From positions 585,031 to 649,030 of the forward strand of contig NZ_QNRR01000003.1 in NCBI RefSeq assembly GCF_003315205.1: a DNA stretch of 64,000 nt, given 5' to 3'. This DNA is from Roseimicrobium gellanilyticum. GTDB lineage: Bacteria; Verrucomicrobiota; Verrucomicrobiia; Verrucomicrobiales; Verrucomicrobiaceae. The notes under the pieces are model-generated. The model was not told the DNA's origin, ran no database searches, and saw nothing but the letters and a program-made list of their open reading frames with translations. This document shows positions 1 through 7,262 of this stretch, one piece after another. A program made the position numbers and the translations under genes. Within the stretch, counting starts at the first letter, position 1, and every line of letters begins with the position of its first letter.

Positions 1-1
1 A

Positions 2-1303
2 GCAGAACCCGATATCACCTTCCATGCGCTTAAAATCCTGGCCAATCAGCAATTCTCGAGCGCCGGTGGCACCAATGGCGGAGCGATCAATTTGGTCGCC
101 AATGCGTCAACTCCTGAAACTACTGTGGTCAAATCATTGGTCCAAAATGCCGAGATCAGAACCTATGACTACTACTGGAAGAACCAGGGCAGCGCGACCA
201 ATCCTCGTCCTGATGACAATGTCAGAACACACTATCCAGACTCATCTTCCCCAACAGGCTATCGCACAAAGAAAACTGATAAGCTCAAAATCGCACAGTG
301 GTATGACGTCGTTAACGGCGGGGTGTTTCATCCGAACAAAATCGAAGCTGACACAGACGCATTTTTTATCCGACTGACAAATCCACCTCAGCTACCCAGC
401 GGAACCACCTACCGCGCCAAAGTGTGGACCGAAAATGCCTCAGGAGCAGTGGTAGATTCAGGGGCAGATGTTGAGTTGCAACCGGTGGCGAATCAACCAG
501 GCACCTACCAGTCCAAAGGGCTCTGTCTAGTGAGTAACAGTTATGATGACGCGCAAGCCACTGTCAGTGGTCCTGACAATGGCTTAAATGACCAGTCCTA
601 TAACGCAGAGCTTGGTGGTAGCGTGAAAATAAGATTCCTATTTGGGACAAATCCAACTGCGACCACTGTAGACATGGTACTCCCAGTACCGGTGAAGAAA
701 ACACTGACTGTTCAGGGATACATTCTCAAATCAGGAACCATATCCCCGTCGGATGTGATTGCGCCAGCTGCAGCCAACACATACCTGGAACTTGCCAAAG
801 AGAGGTTGGCCCAAGTCGGCGTGGAGCTGGACGGAACAATCTCTACCGTGACGGCAAATCCGTCAGGCGTCTCATTTGGCGGATTTTTCCCCGCAAAGTT
901 CGAAGAGCCACATGGAGCCTCCTCCTTGACGATACCTCCAGAGTCCGTGGCTCTTTTCACTGCCCTCAACCCACAGGTAGACGTGACCTTCTATTTTGTT
1001 AGCGACTTCGCAAACAGCAGCAATCAGGGCATGACGGTCGTGCCAAAAACCACCTCGTTGACGGCTTTTCACAATCGTATCCTTATCGACGTTCCCGCGA
1101 TGGCGGACGACACGCTGGCGCACGAATTCCTACATGTTCTGATGAATGCAGTTCATGGCCCACCGTTTAACGACTTCCTACGTGAACATGGAAGCGATGA
1201 CAACAACCTCTGGCACCACAACGATGGCGCGATCGGTGACATTTTCAAGAGGACAAGGATCAACGATGCCATGTACTATAAAATGTATCCGACACCGCCA
1301 TGA
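2..1303 (+). CDS. Secreted zinc-metallopeptidase-like protein, 3' part (5' end outside window)
   Basis: The frame is already open at the left edge, so this is the C-terminal ~433 residues of a longer protein. The visible part is rich in Thr, Ser, Asn and Gly, as in extracellular beta-sandwich proteins. Near the C-terminus lies HEFLHVLMNAVH, an HExxH zinc-binding motif, preceded by a segment (ERLAQVGVEL, later FYFVSDF) that recalls secreted metallopeptidases. The tail ends RTRIN...YPTPP. Its stop overlaps the next gene's start (ATGA), implying translational coupling to a lipoprotein. Peptidase activity is inferred from one motif; the third zinc ligand is not certain. A decayed copy of its last ~30 codons lies at 2045-2149. 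Confidence 0.75.
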   Translation, partial: AEPDITFHALKILANQQFSSAGGTNGGAINLVANASTPETTVVKSLVQNAEIRTYDYYWKNQGSATNPRPDDNVRTHYPDSSSPTGYRTKKTDKLKIAQWYDVVNGGVFHPNKIEADTDAFFIRLTNPPQLPSGTTYRAKVWTENASGAVVDSGADVELQPVANQPGTYQSKGLCLVSNSYDDAQATVSGPDNGLNDQSYNAELGGSVKIRFLFGTNPTATTVDMVLPVPVKKTLTVQGYILKSGTISPSDVIAPAAANTYLELAKERLAQVGVELDGTISTVTANPSGVSFGGFFPAKFEEPHGASSLTIPPESVALFTALNPQVDVTFYFVSDFANSSNQGMTVVPKTTSLTAFHNRILIDVPAMADDTLAHEFLHVLMNAVHGPPFNDFLREHGSDDNNLWHHNDGAIGDIFKRTRINDAMYYKMYPTPP

Positions 1304-1929
1304 AGACGCTGAATAAACTCTCTCGAATTGCCGGAATAGCCATCTGCGTTCTCGGGAGCGGATGCGATGGCCCTCCCCCCTCTCCTGCCGCCCCTCTGGA
1401 AGCACTTTCTCCAACAATTCAACAAGGGGGCAGGGTAGCTTCAAAGACAGCTGAAATTGATTTCACTAGATTGGAATCGTCCCCGCTTGAAAACCTTGAA
1501 AAAGAACTCTGGTCTGGGAATGCCGATGAAGCCAACACCATCCTGTTTGAACTTACACGTCGGCGTACAGACGAAGGATGCAGGCTCATGATCAAGTTTC
1601 TCCGTGAGCAATCCGCACAACTCCCCAAGGATCTGCCTTCAATGGAGGAGATGAAAAAGCTGGAAGCTGAATACCACGTGACACGTAAGAGGCCCACCGG
1701 CAATCATTGGAGTCAGACTTTGGGAAAGGCGACGGCAGCAGCCAGGAGACTCGTTGAGTTGGACATGCCTACAGCCGACCAAGCAGCAAAAGAGTTTCGT
1801 GAGGAACTCGCAGTGAAGTGGAAAGGGAGCGAGGGCGGAACACTATTTCTGAATCTCATTCAGATGGAGTATGAGCAAGCAAAGGAGGGCGTTCGGACTG
1901 GCGCGGTGCCTTGGTCGCCTCCAAAGTGA
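1300..1929 (+). CDS. Putative lipoprotein, copy 1 of a tandem paralogous family
   Basis: A 209-residue protein with an N-terminal hydrophobic stretch ending LGSGCDG, an imperfect lipobox, so probably an exported lipoprotein. The rest is helical and charged with no recognised domain. Two related genes follow; shared landmarks are GNADEA, RRRTDE, a Leu-Arg-Glu-Gln segment, HWSQ, LDMP, FREE and a VPW near the end. It starts inside the stop of the peptidase-like gene (ATGA), so the two are probably co-translated. Function unknown. A role as partner or inhibitor of the upstream peptidase would fit the coupling but is inference. Confidence 0.75.
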   Translation: MKTLNKLSRIAGIAICVLGSGCDGPPPSPAAPLEALSPTIQQGGRVASKTAEIDFTRLESSPLENLEKELWSGNADEANTILFELTRRRTDEGCRLMIKFLREQSAQLPKDLPSMEEMKKLEAEYHVTRKRPTGNHWSQTLGKATAAARRLVELDMPTADQAAKEFREELAVKWKGSEGGTLFLNLIQMEYEQAKEGVRTGAVPWSPPK

Positions 1930-2007
1930 AGGCCACCAAGAACTACAAACGCTGGCGGGCTCTTGATGTTTGTCGCTGCTCTCTTTCTCCTTAAACGGCG
2001 AAAGTGA
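1930..2007 (+). other. In-frame membrane-anchor-like tail beyond the lipoprotein stop
   Basis: Directly after the TGA of the preceding gene (1927-1929) and in the same frame, the sequence encodes 25 residues ending GGLLMFVAALFLLKRRK and TGA. A short hydrophobic run followed by a basic tail is typical of C-terminal sorting or anchor segments. It has no start codon of its own. It may be the decayed 3' end of another gene, or an old C-terminus cut off by a stop mutation. The in-frame position could be chance. Confidence 0.35.
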
Positions 2008-2044
2008 GCGTAAAATGGGATCATTTCAGGAACGCACCCGCCTA

Positions 2045-2149
2045 CCAATCTGGAAAAGGATTCCGGTGCCGGCAGATGGAGACATCTGTGATCGTACTCG
2101 GATCAACGCTCCGATGCTTTATCAAATTCATCCTACGCTCCCTCCATGA
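2045..2149 (+). pseudogene. Remnant of a second copy of the metallopeptidase-like C-terminus
   Basis: Translated in the frame whose stop is 2147-2149, this stretch ends GDICDRTRIN then MLYQIHPTLPP. The intact gene ends GDIFKRTRIN then MYYKMYPTPP. No start codon or peptidase core precedes it. As in the intact gene, the stop overlaps the start of a lipoprotein gene (ATGA at 2146-2149). This shows that a peptidase-tail plus lipoprotein unit was duplicated and that all but the tail of the second peptidase was lost, or that only a displaced tail was ever copied. Confidence 0.65.
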
Positions 2150-2787
2150 AACGAAAATTTACAGTGGCGGTTACAATATTGCTAAGCGTAGCGTCGAGTT
2201 CTTGCGATCATCCAGAATCACCCAAGGGCCTCAACCAAAATGAGCAACCGGGTGGGCCGGTGACCACCAAGCCGATTCCACCACCATTGGTTGCGGACGA
2301 GATCGCTGCAGAGGAGATCACGATGCCCGCAGAGTCTTTGATGACAATCATCACCGCCGGCAATGCAGATGAGGCAGGCAGGGCCATGAGAGAACTGGCG
2401 CGACGGCGCACGGACGAATCTTGCAAACTATTGATTCAGGTGCTCCGAGAACAGGCATCTCACCTGCCATCCCAATTGCCATCCCTCGAAGAGGCAAAGC
2501 GCTTTGAAAAAGAGTTCATCGCCACACGCAAGTACCCAACTGTGGACCATTGGTCGCAGCGTTTCCGCAAGGCAGCTTACGCTGCGGAATGGCTGGTATT
2601 GTTGGACATGCCTGAGGCCAATCAAGCTGCCAAAAAGTTCCGCGAGGAATTTGCCGCCAAATGTAAGGACAGTGAACTTGGCAAAATTCTTTTGAATACC
2701 GTAGAGACGGAGTATCACCAGGCCTTGGAGTCTGTGAAAATGGGCGCGGTTCCGTGGAAGCGTCCGGAGAAGAGCGGCAATCCATAG
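2146..2787 (+). CDS. Putative lipoprotein, copy 2 of the tandem family
   Basis: A 213-residue paralogue of the 1300-1929 product. The N-terminus (MKRKFTVAVTILLSVASSSC) is a signal sequence with a weak lipobox. The body repeats the family landmarks GNADEA, RRRTDE, LREQ, HWSQ, LDMPEA, FREEF and VPWKRPEK. The start overlaps the end of the peptidase-tail remnant exactly as copy 1 overlaps the intact peptidase gene. No known domain was recognised, and location in the outer or inner membrane is inferred only from the signal. Confidence 0.75.
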   Translation: MKRKFTVAVTILLSVASSSCDHPESPKGLNQNEQPGGPVTTKPIPPPLVADEIAAEEITMPAESLMTIITAGNADEAGRAMRELARRRTDESCKLLIQVLREQASHLPSQLPSLEEAKRFEKEFIATRKYPTVDHWSQRFRKAAYAAEWLVLLDMPEANQAAKKFREEFAAKCKDSELGKILLNTVETEYHQALESVKMGAVPWKRPEKSGNP

Positions 2788-2809
2788 GATGCAAACTGGT
2801 GCATTTCCC

Positions 2810-3464
2810 ATGAAGAACCCTTCTCGAATTGCCGGAATATTTTTCTGTTTCCTGGGGTGCGCATGCGACGGTCCTCAAGCTCCCCCAGCCAAACCTCCTG
2901 AGGCACCCTCTGCTGCAGCGGGGTTCGATGCTCACAAGATTACCAAAGCGGATCTCCCGCCATTGGTTGTGGACGAGAGCGCTGGGGAAGAGTACACGAT
3001 GCCAGCAGATTCCCTGATGGCCATCATCACTGCTGGCAATGCACGCGAAGCAGGCAGGGCCATGAGAGAGCTAGCGCGCCGACGCACGGACGAATCTTGC
3101 ACACTATTGATCAAGGTGCTCCGGGAACAAGCGTCTCACTTGCCAGCCCAACCACCCTCCCTTGAAGAGGCAAAGCGTGTTGACGAGGGGTATCTCGCCA
3201 CGCGCAAGTACCCCCCCTGCGAATCATTGGTCGCAGCGTTTTGGCAAGGCAAATTACGCTGTCAAATGGCTGGTATTGTTAGACATGCCTGAGGCGGATC
3301 AAGCGGTCAAAGTGTTCCGCGAGGAACTTGCCACCAAATGGAAAGACAGTGAATACGGCAAAATTCTTTTAAATACATTGGAGACAGAGTATCGCCACGC
3401 CTCGCATGATGTGAAAATGGGTGTGGTTCCGTGGAAGCGCCCGGAGAAGAGTGGCAATCCATAA
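2810..3464 (+). pseudogene. Putative lipoprotein, copy 3, frameshifted in a C7 run
   Basis: The third family member starts at the ATG at 2810 (MKNPSRIAGIFFCFLGCAC), preferred over 2789 because it aligns with copy 1. It reads in frame to about residue 135, where a run of seven C (3211-3217) shifts the frame. The original frame stops at 3290-3292, while the expected sequence (NHWSQRFGKANYAVKW... VPWKRPEKSGNP) continues in the +1 frame to 3464. Six C would restore the full ~217-residue protein. It may be a phase-variable tract, a recent mutation, or a sequencing error. Confidence 0.7.
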
Positions 3465-3487
3465 AATAGCCCGATGGCATCCGAAAC

Positions 3488-4507
3488 TCACTCTTTGCCA
3501 CCCACCCAATACCGCTCCCGATTCGCCAGGAAATCAAAAACGGCTCCGTGGTAAGGACTGAAGTCCGGTTCGGGAATGCCACTGGGTGGGCATGCCGGCG
3601 TGCCGTAGCCGGTCTGGAACATGTCATGGTGATACACGCTGTGCCCGCCTGCCTCCCACACAGCGTGCATGTGCAAGATGTGGTCGATGGGTTGAGTTGC
3701 CTCCTTGGGTCCACCAAACTTGGAGGTGCCGTTGCGCGCAGGTTCATCGTCCACCACGGGCTTGTTGAACTTCTTCAGCAGGGACGCGATTTCACGAGGA
3801 GCGATCTCCCAGGTGCGGCCCGCACCCTGACGACTGGTGTGCGGCGTGAGGAAATCGAGCGCGGCATTTTCGTCATCCTTGCCCAGGTCACCAGCGAAGC
3901 CGGGAGAGTTGGTGACGAGTCTCTTGGGATCATGGGCTTTGATCACACGCAGCATGTCCAGCGTGCGCAGCGATTTTTCATTCCAGATCTGGAAGACCAA
4001 ATTGCGCCACGGCTTCAATTCATTCGTGAGCGCTGCGACAGCCTTGTCCTGCGGATCAGGATCGAGCCGGATGTGATGAGCATAACTCTCCTGCGAGAAG
4101 AGGCAGAGCTCGATGACAAAGCCTGTGGCATCGGCATCCTTCAGAATCTCCTTGAGGCGATCCACATTCCCGGCACGAAGGGTGCCATCTGGGTGGTAGA
4201 GCGTAGCCTCAGGTGAGGCATCCACAAAGCCGCGCCTGTTATCCCACTGCGCCCAGACACGCAGCACATTGATGCCGTGCCTGGAGAATTGTCCCAGCCA
4301 CTCACGGCGCACTTCTGGAGACGCATTGAACGTGGGATTGTAGATCGCATTGAAGAAGCTCACCCCGGTGAACGGGAAAGGCTTGCCATCAAGCTGGAAG
4401 CGCGTTCCCGAGATGGTGAGCTCCGCGGCCGGTGCCATCGCCGTCATGATGCCCGCGAAGGCGACACAGATCACTGCTCTCAGACAAGCCCCAGCTCTTT
4501 GGCGCAT
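3488..4507 (-). CDS. Secreted glycoside hydrolase, GH5/clan A-like
   Basis: A 339-residue protein with a signal peptide (about residues 1-27) and a TIM-barrel-like glycosidase layout. Key pieces are GINVLRVWAQWDN near residue 80, IWNEKS with Asn176-Glu177 in the position of the clan-A acid/base, and KPVVDDEPARNG with Glu255 as likely nucleophile. It is shorter than many cellulases and no carbohydrate-binding module is seen. The substrate cannot be read from the sequence. It lies 84 bp downstream of, and on the same strand as, an ECF sigma factor gene. It converges with the lipoprotein array. Confidence 0.7.
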   Translation of the reverse strand: MRQRAGACLRAVICVAFAGIMTAMAPAAELTISGTRFQLDGKPFPFTGVSFFNAIYNPTFNASPEVRREWLGQFSRHGINVLRVWAQWDNRRGFVDASPEATLYHPDGTLRAGNVDRLKEILKDADATGFVIELCLFSQESYAHHIRLDPDPQDKAVAALTNELKPWRNLVFQIWNEKSLRTLDMLRVIKAHDPKRLVTNSPGFAGDLGKDDENAALDFLTPHTSRQGAGRTWEIAPREIASLLKKFNKPVVDDEPARNGTSKFGGPKEATQPIDHILHMHAVWEAGGHSVYHHDMFQTGYGTPACPPSGIPEPDFSPYHGAVFDFLANRERYWVGGKE

Positions 4508-4591
4508 GCACGAATGAAATAAAGATTCCTGCCCAAAGCAAGCCTGCGCATCCAGTTACTCTCCTTGTACCCTGTCCCTTATCCCGCTCCC

Positions 4592-5263
4592 TCAGTGGCC
4601 CGCCTCTTCAGAAAGGCGCTCCGCTTCGCGCTTCAAGATGCGGCCCACACGGTGCTTCGCGAGGTACACCTGCGCGGCGTTCACGCCGAGTTCCTCTTTG
4701 ACACGCTCGGGACTCCAGCCCTTGAGCACATAGCAGGAGAAAATTTGAAACTGCCTTGGCGAGACCAGCGAACGCACACGGCGGAGAGCGAGCTCCATCA
4801 CCTGATCCTGCCACTCCTTGTCCCAGAGCTTTTCCAAAGTCACCCCCTGGGGATCGGCGCAGCGATCAATGGGCGCAGTGCGGCGCTCCTCATCCTCATC
4901 GAAGTGGATGTTCGCCTCGCGCTCGTATTGCTTCTTCCGCCGGCGGAACTGATCAAGGATGCGCCAGCGCGCCTGATTGAGAAGGAAGCTTTTGAAGGAG
5001 CCCTGGCTGGTGTCGAACTTCTTCTTCTGCAGGTTCTTCGCCACCCCGATGAAGGTCTCCTGGACCACGTCATTGGCCTCGTCATCGCTCAGACCGGACT
5101 TCCGTGCCACATGCCAGACGAAGCCCGAGTAGGTGCGGTAGAATTCATCCCAGCTGGACCAGTCGGACCAGTTGTCCAGCTTCTCGATGAGGGTTTTGCG
5201 CGTCTGGGGAGAACTGCTGACTTTCTCCGGAGTGCTCGCGGGCTTGACGGTGGGTTCGGCCAT
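4592..5263 (-). CDS. ECF-type RNA polymerase sigma factor
   Basis: A 223-residue sigma-70 family protein; the ATG at 5263 (MAEPTVKP) is preferred to an upstream GTG-type extension. Region 2 is seen as DEFYRTYSGFVWHVARKSG then DEANDVVQETFIGV, followed by SFLLNQARWRILDQFRRRKK. Region 4 is seen as RQFQIFSCYVLKGWSPERV with a helix-turn-helix. There is no anti-sigma gene beside it and no C-terminal extension. It is divergent from the efflux operon starting at 5424 and upstream of the GH5-like gene, either of which might be a target (inference). Confidence 0.85.
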   Translation of the reverse strand: MAEPTVKPASTPEKVSSSPQTRKTLIEKLDNWSDWSSWDEFYRTYSGFVWHVARKSGLSDDEANDVVQETFIGVAKNLQKKKFDTSQGSFKSFLLNQARWRILDQFRRRKKQYEREANIHFDEDEERRTAPIDRCADPQGVTLEKLWDKEWQDQVMELALRRVRSLVSPRQFQIFSCYVLKGWSPERVKEELGVNAAQVYLAKHRVGRILKREAERLSEEAGH

Positions 5264-5423
5264 GTCGTGGGGATTGGAAGTTAGGTACAACCACAATCAG
5301 CTGCAAAGGTTCTTTACGTGAATCGCCCGGGCGGATGAAAGAGCTTTTGAAAGGTGCCCGTTTGCCTTCATCCCCAAATTGCTCCCGCAAGCCGCCCTCC
5401 AGCGGCTTGTTTGTTCTGGATTC

Positions 5424-7262
5424 ATGACAAAAAAAACCGCCTCCCTGCATGCCTTTCTTGGACTGAGCCTCGCCGCTTTGCCGCTGGCCTCGTGCTCACC
5501 CAGTTACATGCGGAAGTCCGCCGACCGTGAGGTGAAGGGAGCTCTCTTTTCCAAGCTCGTCACCGTGCCCAATGCTGGCACCGGACTTCTGGACATCACC
5601 CCGCCAGCGCCTCTCTCCCTGGCAGAGCTGAGCAAGGCTGGCAGCGGTCCCGACTTCCTGGGCGATCGCGCTCAGCTTGAGAAGAATGCACGTGTCCTTC
5701 CCCTTTCCGAGGCCCTCAAAATGGCGGTCACTCACAACCGTGACTACCGCAATGAGAAGGAACTGCTGTTCCTTGAGGCACTTGACCTGACCCTGGTCCG
5801 CCACGAGTTCGCCCCCATCTTCACGGCCACCGGTGAGGCCGGTACCCTGCGGCAAATCGACCCGGTCATTTCGACCCTCCGCGAGCCGAATCCAGCCTAC
5901 CCTGCCGCCGCAGCAGCAGCGGCCGCAGCCACAGCCGCCAACAACGCAGCAGCCGCAGCAACCGGCAAACCCGCTCCTGCTGCCGTGACCACAGCGGTTC
6001 CGCAATTCCTTGAGCGTCAAATCACCACGCTGGTCACAGAGAACACCTTCACCGCCACTGGGAATGTGGGCGTCAGTGTCCTCACCCGTACCGGCGCCCG
6101 GATCGCGGCGGATTTCACCACGGATTTCCTCCGGTTCCTGACCGGCAGCGGCCCCAGCGTGAGCAACTCCTCCCTGGCTGTGACCCTCACCCAGCCCCTC
6201 CTCCGTGGGGCGGGCTACCGGGCCACCATGGAGAACCTCACCCAGGCGGAACGGAACCTCCTGTACTCCATCCGTGACTTTACCCAGTATCGCAAAACCT
6301 TCACGGTCGACATCACCTCCCGCTATTACCGCACCTTGGAGGCGCGCGATGCCGCCAGGAACGGTTACCTCGCCTACCGGGCCTTCGAGGCCATCTTGGA
6401 GAGCGAGCGAGCCTTGGGTGAAGAAGGCCGCCGCACCAACTCCCAGCTCGGCCTCATCGAGCAGGCCGCCCTCAGGTACAAGCGGTTGTGGATTGCCGCT
6501 GTGCGCGTGTACGAGCAGCAACTCGACGACCTGAAAATCGCGCTCGGCATCCCCGTCGAAGAGAAAGTCATCCTCGATGACAAGGAGTTGTCCAAGCTCT
6601 CCCTGGAAGATCCCGAAATGACCATGGACGACACCATCAAGACCGCCCTGGTCACGCGGTTGGACCTTTATAACCAAAGAAATACGCTCGAAGATTCGGA
6701 ACGCAAAATCAAAGTCGCCTCCCAAAACCTTCTGCCCCAGCTGGATATCGGCGCCCGCTATGAGGTGCTGGGCACGAAAGACAACGACAAGCTGGACCTG
6801 AACTTTGACCGCACGCGCCTCACTGGCACGGGCGTGGTGGACCTCCGACTGGACAAGAAGGCCGACCGCAACAACTACCGCGCCGCCCTCATCTCCCAAC
6901 AGCGCTCCGCCCGCGTGCTCGACCTGGCCGAGGAGAACGTGCGCAACGCCATCCGCACCAACTGGCGCGACCTGGACACGGCGAGAAAGCAGTATGACAT
7001 CGCCCAGACGGGGGTGGACCTGAGCGCCCGCCGGCTGGAGGAGGAAGAACTGCTGCGCAGCCTCGGCCGCGGCACCGCCCGTGACCTTATTGATGCCCAG
7101 CAGGACCTGATTGAGGCGAGAAACGCGCTCACGGCAGCGTTGATTTCTCATACCCTGGCACGTCTCCGCCTCTGGAGAGACATGGGGATTCTATACATTC
7201 AGAAAGACGGCTCATGGATACGCGTATTGAACCAGGAAGCAAAATTGGCTGCCGATGAGTAA
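5424..7262 (+). CDS. TolC/OprM-type outer-membrane efflux lipoprotein
   Basis: A 612-residue outer-membrane factor starting at ATG 5424. The signal peptide ends LASC, a canonical lipobox, so it is probably lipidated like OprM. It contains two TolC-type repeats of long helices with amphipathic strands, e.g. NPAYP then an alanine-rich insert of about 40 residues near position 160-200, and later the typical SYYRTLEARDAARNGYLAY-like and RDLIDAQQDLIEARNAL helices. It is longer than usual TolC proteins (~450) because of the N-terminal region and the Ala insert. It is first gene of the operon and its stop overlaps the adaptor gene by 8 bp. Confidence 0.85.
   Translation: MTKKTASLHAFLGLSLAALPLASCSPSYMRKSADREVKGALFSKLVTVPNAGTGLLDITPPAPLSLAELSKAGSGPDFLGDRAQLEKNARVLPLSEALKMAVTHNRDYRNEKELLFLEALDLTLVRHEFAPIFTATGEAGTLRQIDPVISTLREPNPAYPAAAAAAAAATAANNAAAAATGKPAPAAVTTAVPQFLERQITTLVTENTFTATGNVGVSVLTRTGARIAADFTTDFLRFLTGSGPSVSNSSLAVTLTQPLLRGAGYRATMENLTQAERNLLYSIRDFTQYRKTFTVDITSRYYRTLEARDAARNGYLAYRAFEAILESERALGEEGRRTNSQLGLIEQAALRYKRLWIAAVRVYEQQLDDLKIALGIPVEEKVILDDKELSKLSLEDPEMTMDDTIKTALVTRLDLYNQRNTLEDSERKIKVASQNLLPQLDIGARYEVLGTKDNDKLDLNFDRTRLTGTGVVDLRLDKKADRNNYRAALISQQRSARVLDLAEENVRNAIRTNWRDLDTARKQYDIAQTGVDLSARRLEEEELLRSLGRGTARDLIDAQQDLIEARNALTAALISHTLARLRLWRDMGILYIQKDGSWIRVLNQEAKLAADE

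Noticed and set aside
5496..7151. 551-codon open frame on the minus strand opposite the TolC-like gene
   Set aside because: Long antisense frames are common in GC-rich coding DNA; the plus-strand gene has clear family motifs and the antisense translation shows none.
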